Part shown: positions 22,509 to 54,918 of the stretch, piece after piece
Position numbering within the stretch: position 1 is the stretch's first letter
Layout: every line of letters starts with the position of its first letter
Assembly (NCBI GenBank): GCA_033675265.1
Contig: JAUJYZ010000139.1
Span: 83,501-147,500, forward strand
DNA from: Actinostola sp. cb2023
Taxonomy: Eukaryota; Cnidaria; Anthozoa; Actiniaria; Actinostolidae
Length of the DNA: 64,000 nucleotides
Reading direction: 5' to 3'
Notes under the pieces: generated by a model
Database searches by the model: none
The model's input: the letters and a program-made list of their open reading frames with translations, nothing else
Told to the model about the DNA's origin: nothing
Translations under genes and position numbers: made by a program

Positions 22509-23409
22509 CTTGCGCAATATAAATGTCATGTTTTATTATTACCTTCGTCCCACGCGGGCAACTTCGCTTGCGTTTTCAAGACCGACTTCTTGGAATGCAC
22601 TGAACGCATCGGCCGACATCACCTACAACGAAACAGAAATCCAGATTTGAAAACGAAGAAAGGGACTCGCGATATATGTGAATGAAATCAGGAGCCTGAT
22701 GAAATATACGACCGGATCTCGTTCTACGTTGCCTGCGGGGACAAGATTTCGTGACACAATAGTCCCTTTTCGGGTTCACAGATACCGCTGTACAGCCGCT
22801 GTACTTATTGACAACAGACGCATTTGTACAGGGTTAGCCAACTTAGCCTCGAGTCAGTGTAAATTATTCACAAATATCAACAAGAACACGAAAAAATATT
22901 GACATGAAACAATAGAAACATTTTAATTTGAATTGCACGGACTGTTTTCTGAATCGAGGCTAAGCCTGTACAAATGCGTCTTTTGTCAAGGACAGCGGTC
23001 ATCTCCAGACAACGCGAAACTGGAGTATTCTGGACAAAGGTGGGTCACGCCATTCCCGTGACGTATTCGTCTTTTTCCCCTTCCCCTCCTCCCCCCTCTT
23101 CTCAAAATTGTCCCCATGCAAGCAGGCCCGGTAACGAGTCTGCGATCATTTTGAGCACAAAGCCGCGAGGCTCGATTCCCGGCATGCAATTAGAGCCTAG
23201 CTATAGTGCTTTAGCATAAACTGCTTTGCAACTGATAAGCAAATATCATAATAATTTTCCCGGGCATGTAAAATTCGCGGATTTGTAATCCACTACACTG
23301 CAAACAGCCGCTATTATCCCTCCAGTCTCAGTCAAACGAGAGCGGCAAAATCAGTGTTCCACAAGACAAGCGTCCGAGATGATCAGTTGATGTCTTTTTT
23401 TAAACGATC
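22509..23409. other. No gene recognised
   Basis: Short frames on both strands lack domains or splice context. No repeat family was assigned. Confidence 0.5.
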
Positions 23410-23503
23410 ATCGTTCTCGTACCCAGACCCTTCTCAGCTTTCTAACGAAAAATCGATTTTTCGTTAGAAAGCTGAGAATCAGTCTGGGTACGAGAATGAA
23501 CGG
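23410..23503. mobile_element. Short perfect hairpin element
   Basis: Arms of about 45 bases (CGTTCTCGTACCCAGAC ... TTTCTAACGAAAAATCG) around a short centre. The same CTCGTACCCAG terminus occurs in the element at 30800-31051. Confidence 0.7.
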
Positions 23504-23683
23504 TCAGTCAATCGGTTCTCCATCTGTGCATCTATATGAGTACAGACGCACGGGAATATGGAAACTATTTGTTTAATAAGATTTTGTGGCGCCATGTGTA
23601 TAAGGCCCTCCACCAATCAAAGCGAGCGTAATATCATATAATATTACGCAATGATTAAGGATGGGGGGAGGCTCAAATCACTA

Positions 23684-24203
23684 CAGTGGAACCTCGATAT
23701 AACGATGTGCCAAGGGACTGACCAAATTAGATCGGGATATCGGGATATCGTTACAACGAATTCCCGATATAACGATTTTTCGGGAATAGGCCCAAAAATA
23801 TCGTTATATCGGGTATCGTTAATAATTGATTTTTCATGTGGTGCCCGTTGTGCCTTATAGCTAACTGTACCGGCGATGTAATCCATATCGTAACAAACTG
23901 TTAACAGACACGTTACAGTCTTTATGCAATGAGAACTAAAGGATTTTAGTATTGTCATATCTTTTCAAGTGTTAAACCTACCTTTTTCATCGCGCAATGA
24001 TTTATTTTATCGTTATATCAGGGTAAATTTTACGTTTGGGCTGTCAGATTGTGATCGTTATATCGGGAATATCGTTATATCGAGTATCGTTATATCGGGA
24101 TTTTTCTCCATACATTTACTGTAACATTTGCCGGGCTGCCAAATGTTGATCGTTATACCGGGAACATCGTTATATCGAGTATCGTTATATCGAGGTTCCA
24201 CTG
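23684..24203. mobile_element. TIR element with TA duplication (pogo/Tigger-like MITE)
   Basis: Terminal inverted repeats of about 22 bases, CAGTGGAACCTCGATATAAC and inverse, flanked by TA on both sides. Subterminal ATCGTTATATCG motifs repeat many times. TIRs of this form with TA target sites are characteristic of the pogo/Tigger branch of Tc1-mariner. 520 bp, no transposase. Confidence 0.75.
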
Positions 24204-24205
24204 TA

Positions 24206-25019
24206 CATCACTTTGTGCGTCTTTCTTCGTTTCTGAATCAATGCGGCCAATCAAAATGCGCGATTATGGCAAACTAATTAGATGGATTGATGAACAACAC
24301 GACAGATTACTGGCTGAGTTCTTAGGGATGTCAACATGTGTCAACAGTTGGGCATGACAAAAGATAAGGTGGGTAAGCTCTGCGCTGGCCCTTCTGATGA
24401 TACGTATAGCCAGAAGCAGCAATTAGTGTGGGTAACAACATGTACAATCCTGTAACTGTCTATGTTACGTAACAATGACCAAAATAACTTGGTATCCCAG
24501 AAGGGATAATCCTCAATCCTGCCGATTTACGCCACACCCCATGGAGGTGAGTGACCCCCTCGTGAAGCACATTAGCAAGACAATGAACAATGGACAAAAG
24601 AAATTGGATAATTCTCTTATCGGTGCGAGTCAGGCGACTATTCCCATGAGGATACGAGTATAAATATAACGAGGTTCTCTAACTAATCACTAATCAAGGT
24701 ACAGGCGGACGAACCACAAGTAGCGAACCTGAATCAGTTTTACGTTAATATAAGGTAAGTCTTGAATAGGCCGTGTCGCGATAGCTTAAAAAAGAAAGGA
24801 GAAATTACACGAGAGAAAATGTTTGGCCAAATCAGTTTGTTGGGTTTGCCAGTATGTCGGGACTGGGCTGGCTGGAATCGATTCAATCATATCGGGAAAC
24901 ACTACACAGCGCTCAGTCGATGAAAATGTTTTCATAAAACACAACCATATGTAACATTATTCATCCACCCAGAGTGGACGGAAACTCAATCCTAGTAGCT
25001 TTCTTTTCAGCTATTCAAA
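24206..25019. other. Upstream flank of the secreted-protein gene
   Basis: No exon recognised. A polypyrimidine tract plus AG (CTTTCTTTTCAG) ends at 25011, nine bases before the next ATG, so a 5' untranslated exon probably lies in this stretch. Confidence 0.45.
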
Positions 25020-25340
25020 ATGGTGAAGCTTGGACTTTGTCTGGTTGTCCTACTGGTCTGCGTAGGATTTTCTACTGGTGGACCTGGTGGTTTCAAACCG
25101 TGGAAGTCTGCCAAGAAGTGGCATAAACTGGGCTCAAAGAAACTCTCCGAGCTCAAAAAGAACCCGGGTTTGAGCAATGAACATTTGTGGAAAGGAAAAC
25201 GAGTCTTCCAAAAGAAAATGGACTTCGAGAAAATGAGTAATCCAGAAATGTTGGTGATGATGAGGATGAAGAAGATTCTGAGCCCTCTAAGACAGCTGTT
25301 TACCGAGGTAGGCTTGATTAAAAATCATAAACGCCATTGA
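25020..25340 (+). CDS. Small secreted Lys-rich protein, unrecognised
   Basis: A 106-residue frame starting ATGGTG just after a plausible splice acceptor. Residues 1-20 (MVKLGLCLVVLLVCVGFSTG) are a clear signal peptide with hydrophobic core and small residues at the cleavage site. The mature part is strongly basic (many Lys, few acidic residues), has no cysteine, and contains several KK and KR pairs plus a Met-rich segment near residues 71-88. A candidate splice donor (GAG|GTAGGC) lies within the last codons, so the C terminus could differ in the transcript. Secretion is well supported. Function is not; a peptide precursor or a basic matrix or antimicrobial protein are possibilities only. It lies about 235 bases upstream of the first SOUL gene on the same strand. 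Confidence 0.6.
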   Translation: MVKLGLCLVVLLVCVGFSTGGPGGFKPWKSAKKWHKLGSKKLSELKKNPGLSNEHLWKGKRVFQKKMDFEKMSNPEMLVMMRMKKILSPLRQLFTEVGLIKNHKRH

Positions 25341-25575
25341 TCTAGTTGAAGAATTCCAGCTACTGGGACGACTACAGTGTTCTAACTTTAGGATATCGAA
25401 CGATTAAAATCAGGTCTTCTCCCCTTGTCCTCCGACTAGATACGCCCTGGCCCTTTATCTCCTTGGAATTTGTCATCAACTGAGGTGTATATTTAGCCAC
25501 GCCGTCAAAATCAAATTCCTCAACAACGCAAGGTCAACTACTTTCGATTAAAGTGCCACTTTTTAGTCATAGACC

Positions 25576-25955
25576 ATGGCACCATGTAGTCAAATGACGC
25601 CAGGGATTTCCTTGATACTTATAGCGGATTTATTGTTACAGGTACTTGCTCTTGGACATCAAGAAAGCATCGATGGGAGAGCAGATTTCTGCGGTGAGAA
25701 AGAATGTCCAGCTTTCACTGTTCTCAACAAGACGGCTCACTATGAGTTGAGACAATACTCTGCCGCTGATTGGGTCAGCATCTCAGTGACAGGTAAGGAG
25801 ATTTTAAAACATCATCATAATGTTGACCACCCTCTTCTGCGGAAAGGTTCTCCTCTGAGGAAGAAAGGAATGGAATGGGAGAGAAAGCAAGGGATTTTGA
25901 AGAGCATTGAAAAAAGCTTCTCTTGTCCGTCCATTCAAATGCCCCTCCCCACCGC

Positions 25956-25995
<40 letters not shown>

Positions 25996-26290
25996 ATCGC
26001 AACCCAGTCTAATTTAAAAGATTCCAATACTTCATTCTCGTGTTCATTTTAAACCTGGAATAAGACTAATCGGGCTATCAGGAACCGCGACCGGTGACTT
26101 CATTTCCGATCTCAACGTTTAGAATAGAATTCTCACTGCTTGATTGAACATGAAGGGCAGTCCTTTGAACACCACTTGAAGGGGAGATCTGAATGAGAAT
26201 CATGGACTTTTACGAGCTGCTTGAAACCCAACAATATCTTCCTGTACATAACACACTTCGTCTTCGACAATAGGATCTGATCAGAAATCG

Positions 26291-26324
<34 letters not shown>

Positions 26325-29311
26325 TCGGGCTCTTCCGAAGGAAGCCCGAGTTATAAAATGCGTTTTTCGGTAGTAGTAGTAGTAGTTTTGTTCGGCTCAA
26401 GAATGACGAAAGTATGCGACGTATTTAATCGTATCGAGTTTCAAGATTACTCAGCAGATAAGAAAAGACAAACGACACACAGGACTCAAGTAGATTATGA
26501 ATCTTAGTTTTGAAAGCAACATGTCGTTAATAATCCGTTACTGAGCAGCTTCGTATTATGTCTCTGAAGCTAGAGAGCAAGGGTTTGATTTTTCAGTAGA
26601 TTTTGTTTAGATAGCTAATATCGCTTTGCTTGCTGCCTGACTGTCGTCACGCGCCGTGAAAAACCGTTTAAAAAGTATCCGGCAATAAAACGAAACACAT
26701 TTCTCAGATATATAATGATGGATGTTTATTCGATTCGACGTTTGAAAAATTCAGAAGGAAAAGAAATCGTAGAAATCATACTTCAAAACTTCATCAATTA
26801 AAGCAAAGCTAAACAAGCTCAATGTCCGAAATTTGGGGTCATGCCAAAGTTGTTTTAATAGCCTATTTATATACTTGCACAATACAAAAGCGCATTAATT
26901 TTAGAACCGCGGCACAGCGCTATTTAAAGCAGAATTTCCACGCTGAAAACAAGTCAGTGAACGGCAAAAATACAATCAAAATCAAAACGTCATTAGAGAT
27001 TAGGGATCTGTTGAAGAAGAAGACGCTCAATGAGCGTATAGTCGGGTATTTAATATGACAATGAGAGTTGCGTGACGAGAAACAATTTATGTCGATGACT
27101 CATAAAGATTCGTGTAGGTACGTCTGTATTACATATTTAAACAAATAGTTATTGTTCGCTCAGCTATACATAGTCTCCCTCGTCACGCAACTGTCAGTCA
27201 TTGTCAGGTCTCTCCTCACGCAACTGACATTGTCCTTGTCATAAGCCCGAGTGTACGCTCATTGAGCGTCTTGTTATTACTCGGGCCCAGGCCGCAGGCC
27301 GCCCGAGTTAGAAAATGCGTTTTTCGGTAGTAGTTTTTTTAGGCTCAAGAATGACGAAAGTATGCGACGTATTTAATCGTATCCGGAGTTTCAAGATTAC
27401 TCCGCAGATTTGAAAAGATAAAGGAGACAGGACTCAAGTAGATTATGAATCTTAGTTTTGAAAGCAGCTGTAGATCTTCAAGCTATTAAAAGGTCAGGAT
27501 TCTAGTTCATCGTTCAATGACTAGAAGTGGTAAAAGGACTAGAAGCTCGCTTAAAATATATATTTTTTAAAACAAACGCGAGGCCGTTATCGGAACCATC
27601 TGACCTATGCAACCTCAAGACGTATCATGTTCGTACTCACCGGACTAATAGTCTCCCTCGTCACTCAACTGTCACTGATTGTCATGACGTCAGAGAAATT
27701 ATATTGTATTGAAGAAGATGTCCTTGTTTTATTCGACGTTCGAACCGTAACTCGAACCCGAACTCGATTCCAAACTCGACGTTTCGGGATCTGAAGCTAG
27801 AGAGGGGGCCTTTACACAAACTCATCAAAATCAAATCAATGGAACTCAAAGTCAAAAGGTAATCAAATGAACTCAAAGGCAAATCAAATGAACTCGACAC
27901 ATACATGTATATACATAGTCTCCCTCGTCACGCAACTGTCAGTCATTGTCAGGTCTCTCCTCGCGCAACTGACATTGTCCTTGTTCTTCAACCAACTGGC
28001 ATTCATTTTCAAGTACTTCCTCGAACAACTGACATTTTCCTTTTCACAATGCCCGAGTGAACGCTCATTGAGCGTCTTGTTATTAATAATCACTGATTCA
28101 ATTTTTGTACCATTCGTCATTGTAGCTCCGTTAATGAATAGTGAAGTGCAGAGTTCTCTATTTTGGCCTCTCTTCAAATACATCCAAGGCAACAACGAAT
28201 TGGGAACAGCGATCAAGATGAGCGTTCCAGTTACAACTTTAGTGCAAAGAGATCCGTTGACTGACGAATGTAACTTTACCATGTCGTTATTCATTCCGTC
28301 ATCTCTGGATAACCCGCCACGCCCAACAACGACAAGGTAATAAAATACACACTTTTGTTAACACACACAACACTGAGGATTGGTGGAAAGAGCCCGGGGG
28401 GGTACTCCCAATAATTACATGATATATATGTGCGGCGGTACAGGGTCCAGGTTTTGGGCCATTTGATTCTCTAATCCAGGTAAAATGAACGCATAAAAAT
28501 CATTAATCCAGGTTATAGCCTAAAAAACATTTATTAAATTTTAATAATTTGCATACAGACGTAAAGGTGTTAGAGTGTTAGTCTGGCAAAATATCCTGAC
28601 GAATGCATCGTATCAGATCGTCAATAAAAATTCGTAAATCCAGTTTTTTTTAATTGGGAAATTCGTAAATCCAGGTTTTCGAGTGACAAATTCCAAAAAC
28701 AGGGTCCAGGTCTGAACATCTCGCCGCACATACCTAACCATTTCTTAACCATCTCCACTTCTCAGTTCCTTTTTTCGCGAATTGATACATTTACCTGGAT
28801 GAAGGTAAAGCCATTCCCAGTCAGGCCCGTGTGGCCGGTGTGGCTTCTTCCAGTGGACTACATGCTTGTCAATCCCAGGTTACCCTCCAAGCATTTAGTT
28901 AGATTGCTCCAGCAATTCGCCGGTACCCATTTATCAATACACCCTGGGGGCAATGTGAAAGGAAAGTGTCTTGCCCAAGGACACAACTGTGATCGCCTAG
29001 GGATCGAACCCAGGCCTGTCAACCCAGAGTCCGATGCACTAACCACTAGACGCTCACGTCTTTCTATCCTCTGTTAGGTTTTCATTGAAAAGAAACCAAG
29101 CTTCAAGGTATACGTGCACAGTTTCAAAGGCTATGCGTGGAAACAGAGCATTTGGGAAAAACACGTGGACATGCTGCAAGCACATCTTGACAAAGATGGC
29201 CTCCAAGCCAAGTATCACCCACGTGACCACATGTATATGACCGCTGGCTATGATGACCCTATTAAGATGTTCAACAGACACAACGAGGTCTGGATCATGA
29301 CAAGAGATTAG
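25576..29311 (+). CDS. Secreted SOUL/heme-binding family protein 1 (frame mismatch between exons 2 and 3)
   Basis: Exons 25576-25792, 28126-28336 and 29078-29311, all with GT-AG borders. Exon 1 encodes a signal peptide (ISLILIADLLLQVLALG) and the domain start (CPAFTVLNKTAHYELRQY). Exon 2 encodes AIKMSVPVTTLV and NFTMSLFIPSSLDNPPRP. Exon 3 encodes VFIEKKPSFKVYVHSFKGY, the hallmark YMTAGYDDP and NEVWIM. SOUL proteins bind heme or related porphyrins; the signal peptide predicts an extracellular form. Exon 1 to 2 is phase 1 as in the paralogue at 54919. Exon 2 ends with two bases of a codon, yet exon 3 continues the family sequence only if read from phase 0, so the splice is one base out of frame. 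Read literally, the TAGYDDP end would be lost. This may be a young frameshift, an assembly error or unusual splicing. Intron 1 holds a poly-C tract (25960-25995), an ATT repeat and two Helitron-like elements. Confidence 0.8.
25957..25995. repeat. Poly-C tract in SOUL1 intron 1
   Basis: A run of more than 30 C, about 165 bases after the exon 1 donor. The open frame through it in both directions is an artefact. Confidence 0.9.
26291..26322. repeat. ATT microsatellite
   Basis: About ten ATT units ending exactly where the Helitron-like element at 26323 begins. Confidence 0.9.
26323..27274 (+). mobile_element. Helitron2-like element in SOUL1 intron 1
   Basis: The left end is ACTCGGGCTCTTCCGAAGG and the right end is GCCCGAGTGTACGCTCATTG followed by AGCGTCTTGT. 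The first 790 bases are near-identical to 13866-14640. It contains an internal reversed right end (27022-27075). It abuts the next element within four bases. Confidence 0.75.
27279..28080 (+). mobile_element. Helitron2-like element, second tandem copy
   Basis: The left end is ACTCGGGCCCAGGCCGCAGG and the right end is the AGCGTCTTGT module. Full-length near-identical copy of 17179-17978. It ends 45 bases before SOUL1 exon 2 (28126), so the branch point of intron 1 must lie in those 45 bases or inside the element. Confidence 0.75.
28385..28740. repeat. Dispersed repeat, CAGGGTCCAGGT family, in SOUL1 intron 2
   Basis: Starts CCCGGGGGGGTACTCCC and contains repeated ATCCAGGTT and CAGGGTCCAGGT motifs, ending near TCGCCGCACATACC. 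Similar in style to the CCCTATCCCAGAC repeat at 16935. Confidence 0.5.
28855..29062 (-). mobile_element. tRNA-derived SINE
   Basis: On the minus strand the head reads CGTCTAGTGGTTAGTGCATC (A-box-like) and continues to a B box GGTTCGATCC at 29001-29010. A central TGTCCTTGGGCAAGACACTT segment follows (28967-28987), a motif seen in widely distributed animal SINEs. The element ends about 15 bases from the exon 3 acceptor of SOUL1. Confidence 0.75.
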
Positions 29312-29875
29312 AAAGGAATATCAAGAAGCAGACTCGGAACTTGTAGCCATAAAACTACTGAAAGTTTTTAAACTTTAAAACCCTTACCTTACTGAAAGGC
29401 CCCGTGTCCGAGTCCATGGTACCTTGCGCGTGCACAAAGTATTTCTAGGCTACGAAAAGATTTGAAAGAAGTTCCTAGGGTTTGTTGATCAAAAGACAAT
29501 ACTACGTACTGAGTAAAGTCTGTATGGGAGTTTTAGCAGGTGCATGTAAAACATAAAATCCAAATCTTGGCGCAAGGCATTATGGGATTGGACACAAGGG
29601 TCTTTGAGCACCTTTGTAGCTTGTGTTTAACTCCAAATATACATGGAAATAGATTTCAATAATTATCGAAGAGAATCCCAAAAATATATTGCATGTTAAA
29701 ATATTAATAAAGTTCCATCAGGAGCCTGCTCCATCCAGAATGTGCTGGTGGTAGATTAGAGTGTGGATGCCCGTTCCTCCTCCCCCCTCCCCCCTCCCCC
29801 CTCCCCCTATAGGGCCAGCTACATAGGTTACCTCCCCCTTCCCTCAGCTCGTTTCTCTGAAGTTCTGGGTGTTAC

Positions 29876-51958
<22,083 letters not shown>

Positions 51959-52236
51959 TTTGATTATTTTGAAATTCCGCTGAAAGTATCGCGGTCTCAC
52001 TGAAGCTAGAGCTGCTTGTGGGTACCCTGTGTCAGATCTTACATTTTCAAGACAAGGCGCTAAAACCCGTTTTTTGACTGCGTGTTTGGTCATACTGGGA
52101 GATGTGGCGTATAGTATAACCCAGACTCTTACCATATGTGGCTAGTCTGAAAATATATACGGTATTCCTCAAAGCTGTCGTTTGACAACTTTTGTACTGC
52201 CGGACCAACAACAAAAATATCAAGTCACTAATGTCA

Positions 52237-52800
52237 TAAGCTACTTGTAGCCTCTTCTTACGGCGTTTTATCCGAGATATTGGGTTCCGAGGATAATGGG
52301 TTACCTGTGGTGGGGGTTAATTAACCGCGGGGGACTAAGGCGAGGGGGAGGAACGCCGAAAAGTAGAGGCTACGGACATCTTTGTAAAAATTTGAATCAA
52401 GCATGAAATCTGATAAGCCTGTAAAATGCCGATCGCTCCGCCTCTTGACGACGTATGTGATATGTTTTCGCGAAAAACGTGTTTATTTACATCGGTAATC
52501 CTCTGTCCATATCTCGAAGCTCTCGCGTTGTTTATTCTACTGTTGTCATTCTATTGCCAAAATTATGTAGTCCGTAAGAGTTTAATATTTTCGAATTCGA
52601 TAAATCAGCATGCAGGAAACTCCTACTAATAAACCGGCCAAGGGAAAAGTCGGCAGGAAATCAAATCCAGAATTTGACTATGTTCGAAGCCATTCAAAAT
52701 TGTCCCCCGCGGTTAATTAACCTCCACCACAGGTAACCCAATATCCTCGGAACCAATATCCTCGGATAAAACGCCGTAAGAAGAGGCTACAAGTAGCTTA
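52237..52800. mobile_element. Mutator-like foldback MITE with 9-bp target duplication
   Basis: Inverted arms of about 100 bases starting TAAGCTACTTGTAGCCTCTT, with CTAATGTCA at 52228-52236 and again at 52801-52809. Duplications of 9-11 bp and long TIRs are typical of the Mutator superfamily. It lies 279 bases upstream of the M3 start codon. The 67-codon frame at 52426-52629 inside it is not a recognised gene. Confidence 0.85.
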
Positions 52801-52809
52801 CTAATGTCA

Positions 52810-53791
52810 AGAAAAAGCTAGTGACCTGTTGGGGGGAGGGGGAGGGGTGACTCCCAGTTCATGAGGTGACGGAGATACGGGTTTTAAATCTGCGATTTGG
52901 TACCGCTTCTAAAGGGGTCTTAGATTAAACTGAAGGATTATATATAATGCAAATAAAATAATGACAGTTGCAGATTGTAATTATATTTCGACCTCCTAAC
53001 ATTTGTTTTGCGAAGCTTCTGAGGCATCGCAAATTAACTGCAAGATGCAGCAAAAGAATTAATATACTTATTGTTTTAGACTTGGTACCTCTTAGGGGTG
53101 AAAATTAGTTCATGCCACGCCCACAAGGTGAAATTCTGGCATCTTTTAGGGGTTATTTTCAAAATGTCCGATGAGCATCCTCACCACTCTTTATATGAGA
53201 GTTTGACACCCATATCAGCTTAGCTACCTTTGACTCTTTATCAATTTTTATTGCTTTCACGAGTAAAGTTTGGATATTTTCCAGACAGTAAGATGAGTGT
53301 TCAGATAGCAGCCAGGAAGTTGAGTCTGATTGGACGTTTGAATGCATTCATGCAGCGTTTGACCTTGCGCGTACATGGATAAGAGCCAAGAACAAATTCA
53401 TTCTGGAATAGTTGCAACGAGTTAACGTTGTTCTTCATCTCGACCAGCGCTGTCTTTAAGTCCCGACTAAGGTAGGACATATCAAAGTTGTTTTCTCTAG
53501 TGTTGATGTAATATCTTACCTCAAACACGGACTGAGTGAACCTGATCAATTTCTATAGCTAAATTTTACTGGTATACAAATACTAATTTAGAACCGCCAG
53601 ACTCGGCCAGTACAGGACATGTCCCTGGCGTACTCTGAAGTACAAACGTTTCAGTCGGTGTTGACTGAGACTTGAAAGAAAGAAGTTCCTATACTATATA
53701 CATTGTTCAGTGAAACGTTGTATAAGTTACCCATAATGGCTTCATCTTCATTCTCGAAATTTTGAAGTTGTTTTTGTTACCCAGTGATACG
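52810..53791. other. Intergenic, nothing recognised
   Basis: Short minus-strand frames (53159-53347, 53301-53549) have no domain or clear splice context. They could hold exons of an unrecognised gene, but nothing supports it. Confidence 0.45.
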
Positions 53792-54855
53792 CACAGGGAG
53801 CCCAAGCATAAATTCAGTAAAAGAATAAAATTCGAAATAAAGTATTTTTTTCTGCTATACACCTTTGTTGTCTGTTAACTTAACCTGCCCGGTGATTTTT
53901 TTTTCAGAATTTTTTATTTTCTCGGACCAGTAAGGAAAAATGAAAAGGGTGGACACTCCACTTCGATTATCGATTCGAAATGCCCAAACAGCTCGGGGAA
54001 ATACGATTTTTTTGCTATAAATACTCAACTTATCGGCTGCAAACTCCCACAACATATAATCAGATACCTATTCTTCTATCTCGTACCCATTGAAGAGCGA
54101 ATTTCAGATTAGTTGGGAAATAAATCGCCAGCGAATTCGAAACTACTTTCAAAACTAATGCGTACCGAGGCGAATCCGTGCCGTTGGCAGCAGCCGGCCC
54201 TGGAACCGAGGACAATAAAAGACGCTACGGGGAGGATGTTGACTGTGACAAACCGATTCCCCGACCTTCCCACTCTCGTCAAAATTGCAGTCTTCAGCAA
54301 TCTACAAATGTTCTATAATGTAATACTCAAAATCCTTTACTTTTCCTTGCCTTTTTATACGATGTTGACAGCCGAGCAGGAATCGGTTTGTCAGGTCAAC
54401 AGCCACGCTCGTCCTCCCCGTAGCGTCTTTTATTGTCCTCGGTTCCAGGGCCGGCTGCGCCAACGGCACGGATTCGCCTCGGTACGTATTAGTTTTGAAA
54501 GTAGTTTCGAATTCGCTGGCGATTTATTTCCCAACTAATCTGAAATTCGCTCTTCAATGGGTACGAGATAGAAGAATAGGTATCTGATTATATGTTGTGG
54601 GAGTTTGCAGCCGATAAGTTGAGTATTTATAGCAAAAAAATCGTATTTCCCCGAGCTATTTGGGCATTTCGAATCGATAATCGAAGTGGAGTGTCCACCC
54701 TTTTCATTTTTCCTTACTGGTCCGAGAAAATAAAAAATTCTGAAAAAAAAATCACCGGGCAGGTTAAGTTAACAGACAACAAAGGTGTATAGCAGAAAAA
54801 AATACTTTATTTCGAATTTTATTCTTTTACTGAATTTATGCTTGGGCTCCCTGTG
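53792..54855. mobile_element. 1064-bp near-perfect palindromic foldback element
   Basis: Arms 53792-54260 and 54379-54855 are almost exact inverse copies around a loop of about 118 bases. The ends are CACAGGGAGCCCAAGCATAA and inverse, relating it to the CACAGGCAGCCCAA MITEs. Mirror-image frames in the two arms are by-products. It ends 63 bases before the SOUL2 start codon. Confidence 0.9.
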
Positions 54856-54918
54856 GTAATTCGAAAACAATCCTACGAGGTATGATTTTTTTGTTTAATT
54901 CCACAGTTTTCATTCAGG

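Noticed and set aside
22092..22685. 197-codon plus frame
   Set aside because: Covers GC-rich repeat and MITE sequence; no domain, and composition changes at element borders.
54113..54538. 141-codon frame in the large palindrome
   Set aside because: It crosses both arms and the loop of an inverted repeat; the two ends are mirror products.
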